The notes beneath the pieces were generated by a model. It was not told the origin of the DNA, did no database searches, and worked only from the letters and a program-made list of their open reading frames with translations. Source: a virus. From it: a stretch of DNA of 20,472 nt. Each line of letters begins with the position of its first letter. Positions within the stretch are counted from its first letter, which is position 1. Position numbers and translations under genes: made by a program. Below are positions 20,241 through 20,472 of this stretch, piece after piece. The stretch is from IMG/VR virus record IMGVR_UViG_3300025282_003282, positions 1 through 20,472 of that record; one strand, given 5' to 3'.

Positions 20241-20472
20241 AAGTTTACCCGAAATTGGTACGACTGATGGGCAAGGGTATTCGGCTGTGGCAAAGGTCAA
20301 GTATTTCACTCCGTGGTCAAACTGGACTTGGTACGCCACGGAGTATGAGCCAGAGACGGAAAGAATGTTTGGTTTGGTTGTAAGCCCAATGGAAAAAGAA
20401 CTCGGCACTTTCAGCCTAGAGGAAATAGGGTCAGTATCATTCGCTGGGCTGAAGGTGGAACGAGACTTATAC
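20212..20472 (+). CDS. DUF2958 family protein, N-terminal fragment (truncated by the window)
   Basis: A reading frame of 87 codons runs to the window edge. It begins MKLMTKAIAKSLPEIGTTDG and has VKYFTPWSNWTWYATEYEPE, then FGLVVSPMEKELGTFSLEEI and KVERDLY, which match the DUF2958 family found in phages and mobile elements (F-x-P-x-S-x-W-T-W-Y followed by F-G-L-V and L-G-x-F-S-L-x-E). Function of the family is unknown. ATG 20212 follows GGAGGGGGGAACCC. The gene starts inside the end of the preceding gene. Confidence 0.85.
   Translation, partial: MKLMTKAIAKSLPEIGTTDGQGYSAVAKVKYFTPWSNWTWYATEYEPETERMFGLVVSPMEKELGTFSLEEIGSVSFAGLKVERDLY

Noticed and set aside
1-20472. tRNA genes, CRISPR arrays, insertion sequences, attachment sites
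   Set aside because: No cloverleaf, regularly spaced repeat, transposase or integrase was seen on either strand.

Overview
The window is a segment of a tailed-bacteriophage genome (or prophage) with siphovirus-type tail genes. The evidence is the order tail-tube end, G/GT tail assembly chaperone with a slippery A-run, tape measure, three large tail-tip proteins, then a densely packed early/replication module with genes overlapping by a few bases and strong Shine-Dalgarno sites. No host can be named from the sequence alone. Sigma70-like promoters and GGAGG ribosome sites indicate a bacterial host. No tRNA, CRISPR array, insertion sequence, integrase, terminase or lysis gene was seen.

Left part (1-7611, + strand): C-terminus of the major tail protein, chaperone G (139-537) with its -1 frameshift extension T (to 734), tape measure (727-2652), a protein built of three copies of one domain (2652-4193), a small beta-rich protein (4203-4436), a Dit-like distal tail protein with a carbohydrate-binding-type domain (4445-6505) and a Tal-like baseplate protein (6508-7611).

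Middle part (7594-9968, - strand): a leftward operon transcribed from a promoter at 9911-9939. It encodes several tiny proteins, an SPPY-type amino-methyltransferase with a duplicated internal segment, and a zinc-ribbon protein that meets the tail operon tail to tail with an 18-bp overlap.

Right part (9994-20472, + strand): early genes of unknown role, a small helix-turn-helix regulator, a Rad52-like annealing protein candidate, a winged-helix replication protein, a DnaC-type helicase loader, DnaB helicase, a RusA-like resolvase, a C5 cytosine methyltransferase split into two overlapping reading frames, a staphylococcal-type nuclease, an HNH nuclease, and a run of uncharacterised genes ending in a truncated DUF2958 gene. 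Together these replicate, recombine and modify phage DNA.

The strongest unusual signals are these. (1) Four promoters, one leftward and three rightward, carry the same perfect palindrome GTTATAAC at the same place in a 17-bp spacer; one of them drives the helix-turn-helix gene. (2) The C5 methyltransferase is split, and motif VIII is encoded in one frame while a second family-like motif is encoded in the other frame of the same DNA. (3) GATC is almost absent; the four copies found all sit in AGATCT, while CCWGG looks about threefold enriched. (4) A 16-bp stem overlaps a competing hairpin just upstream of the gene at 19423.
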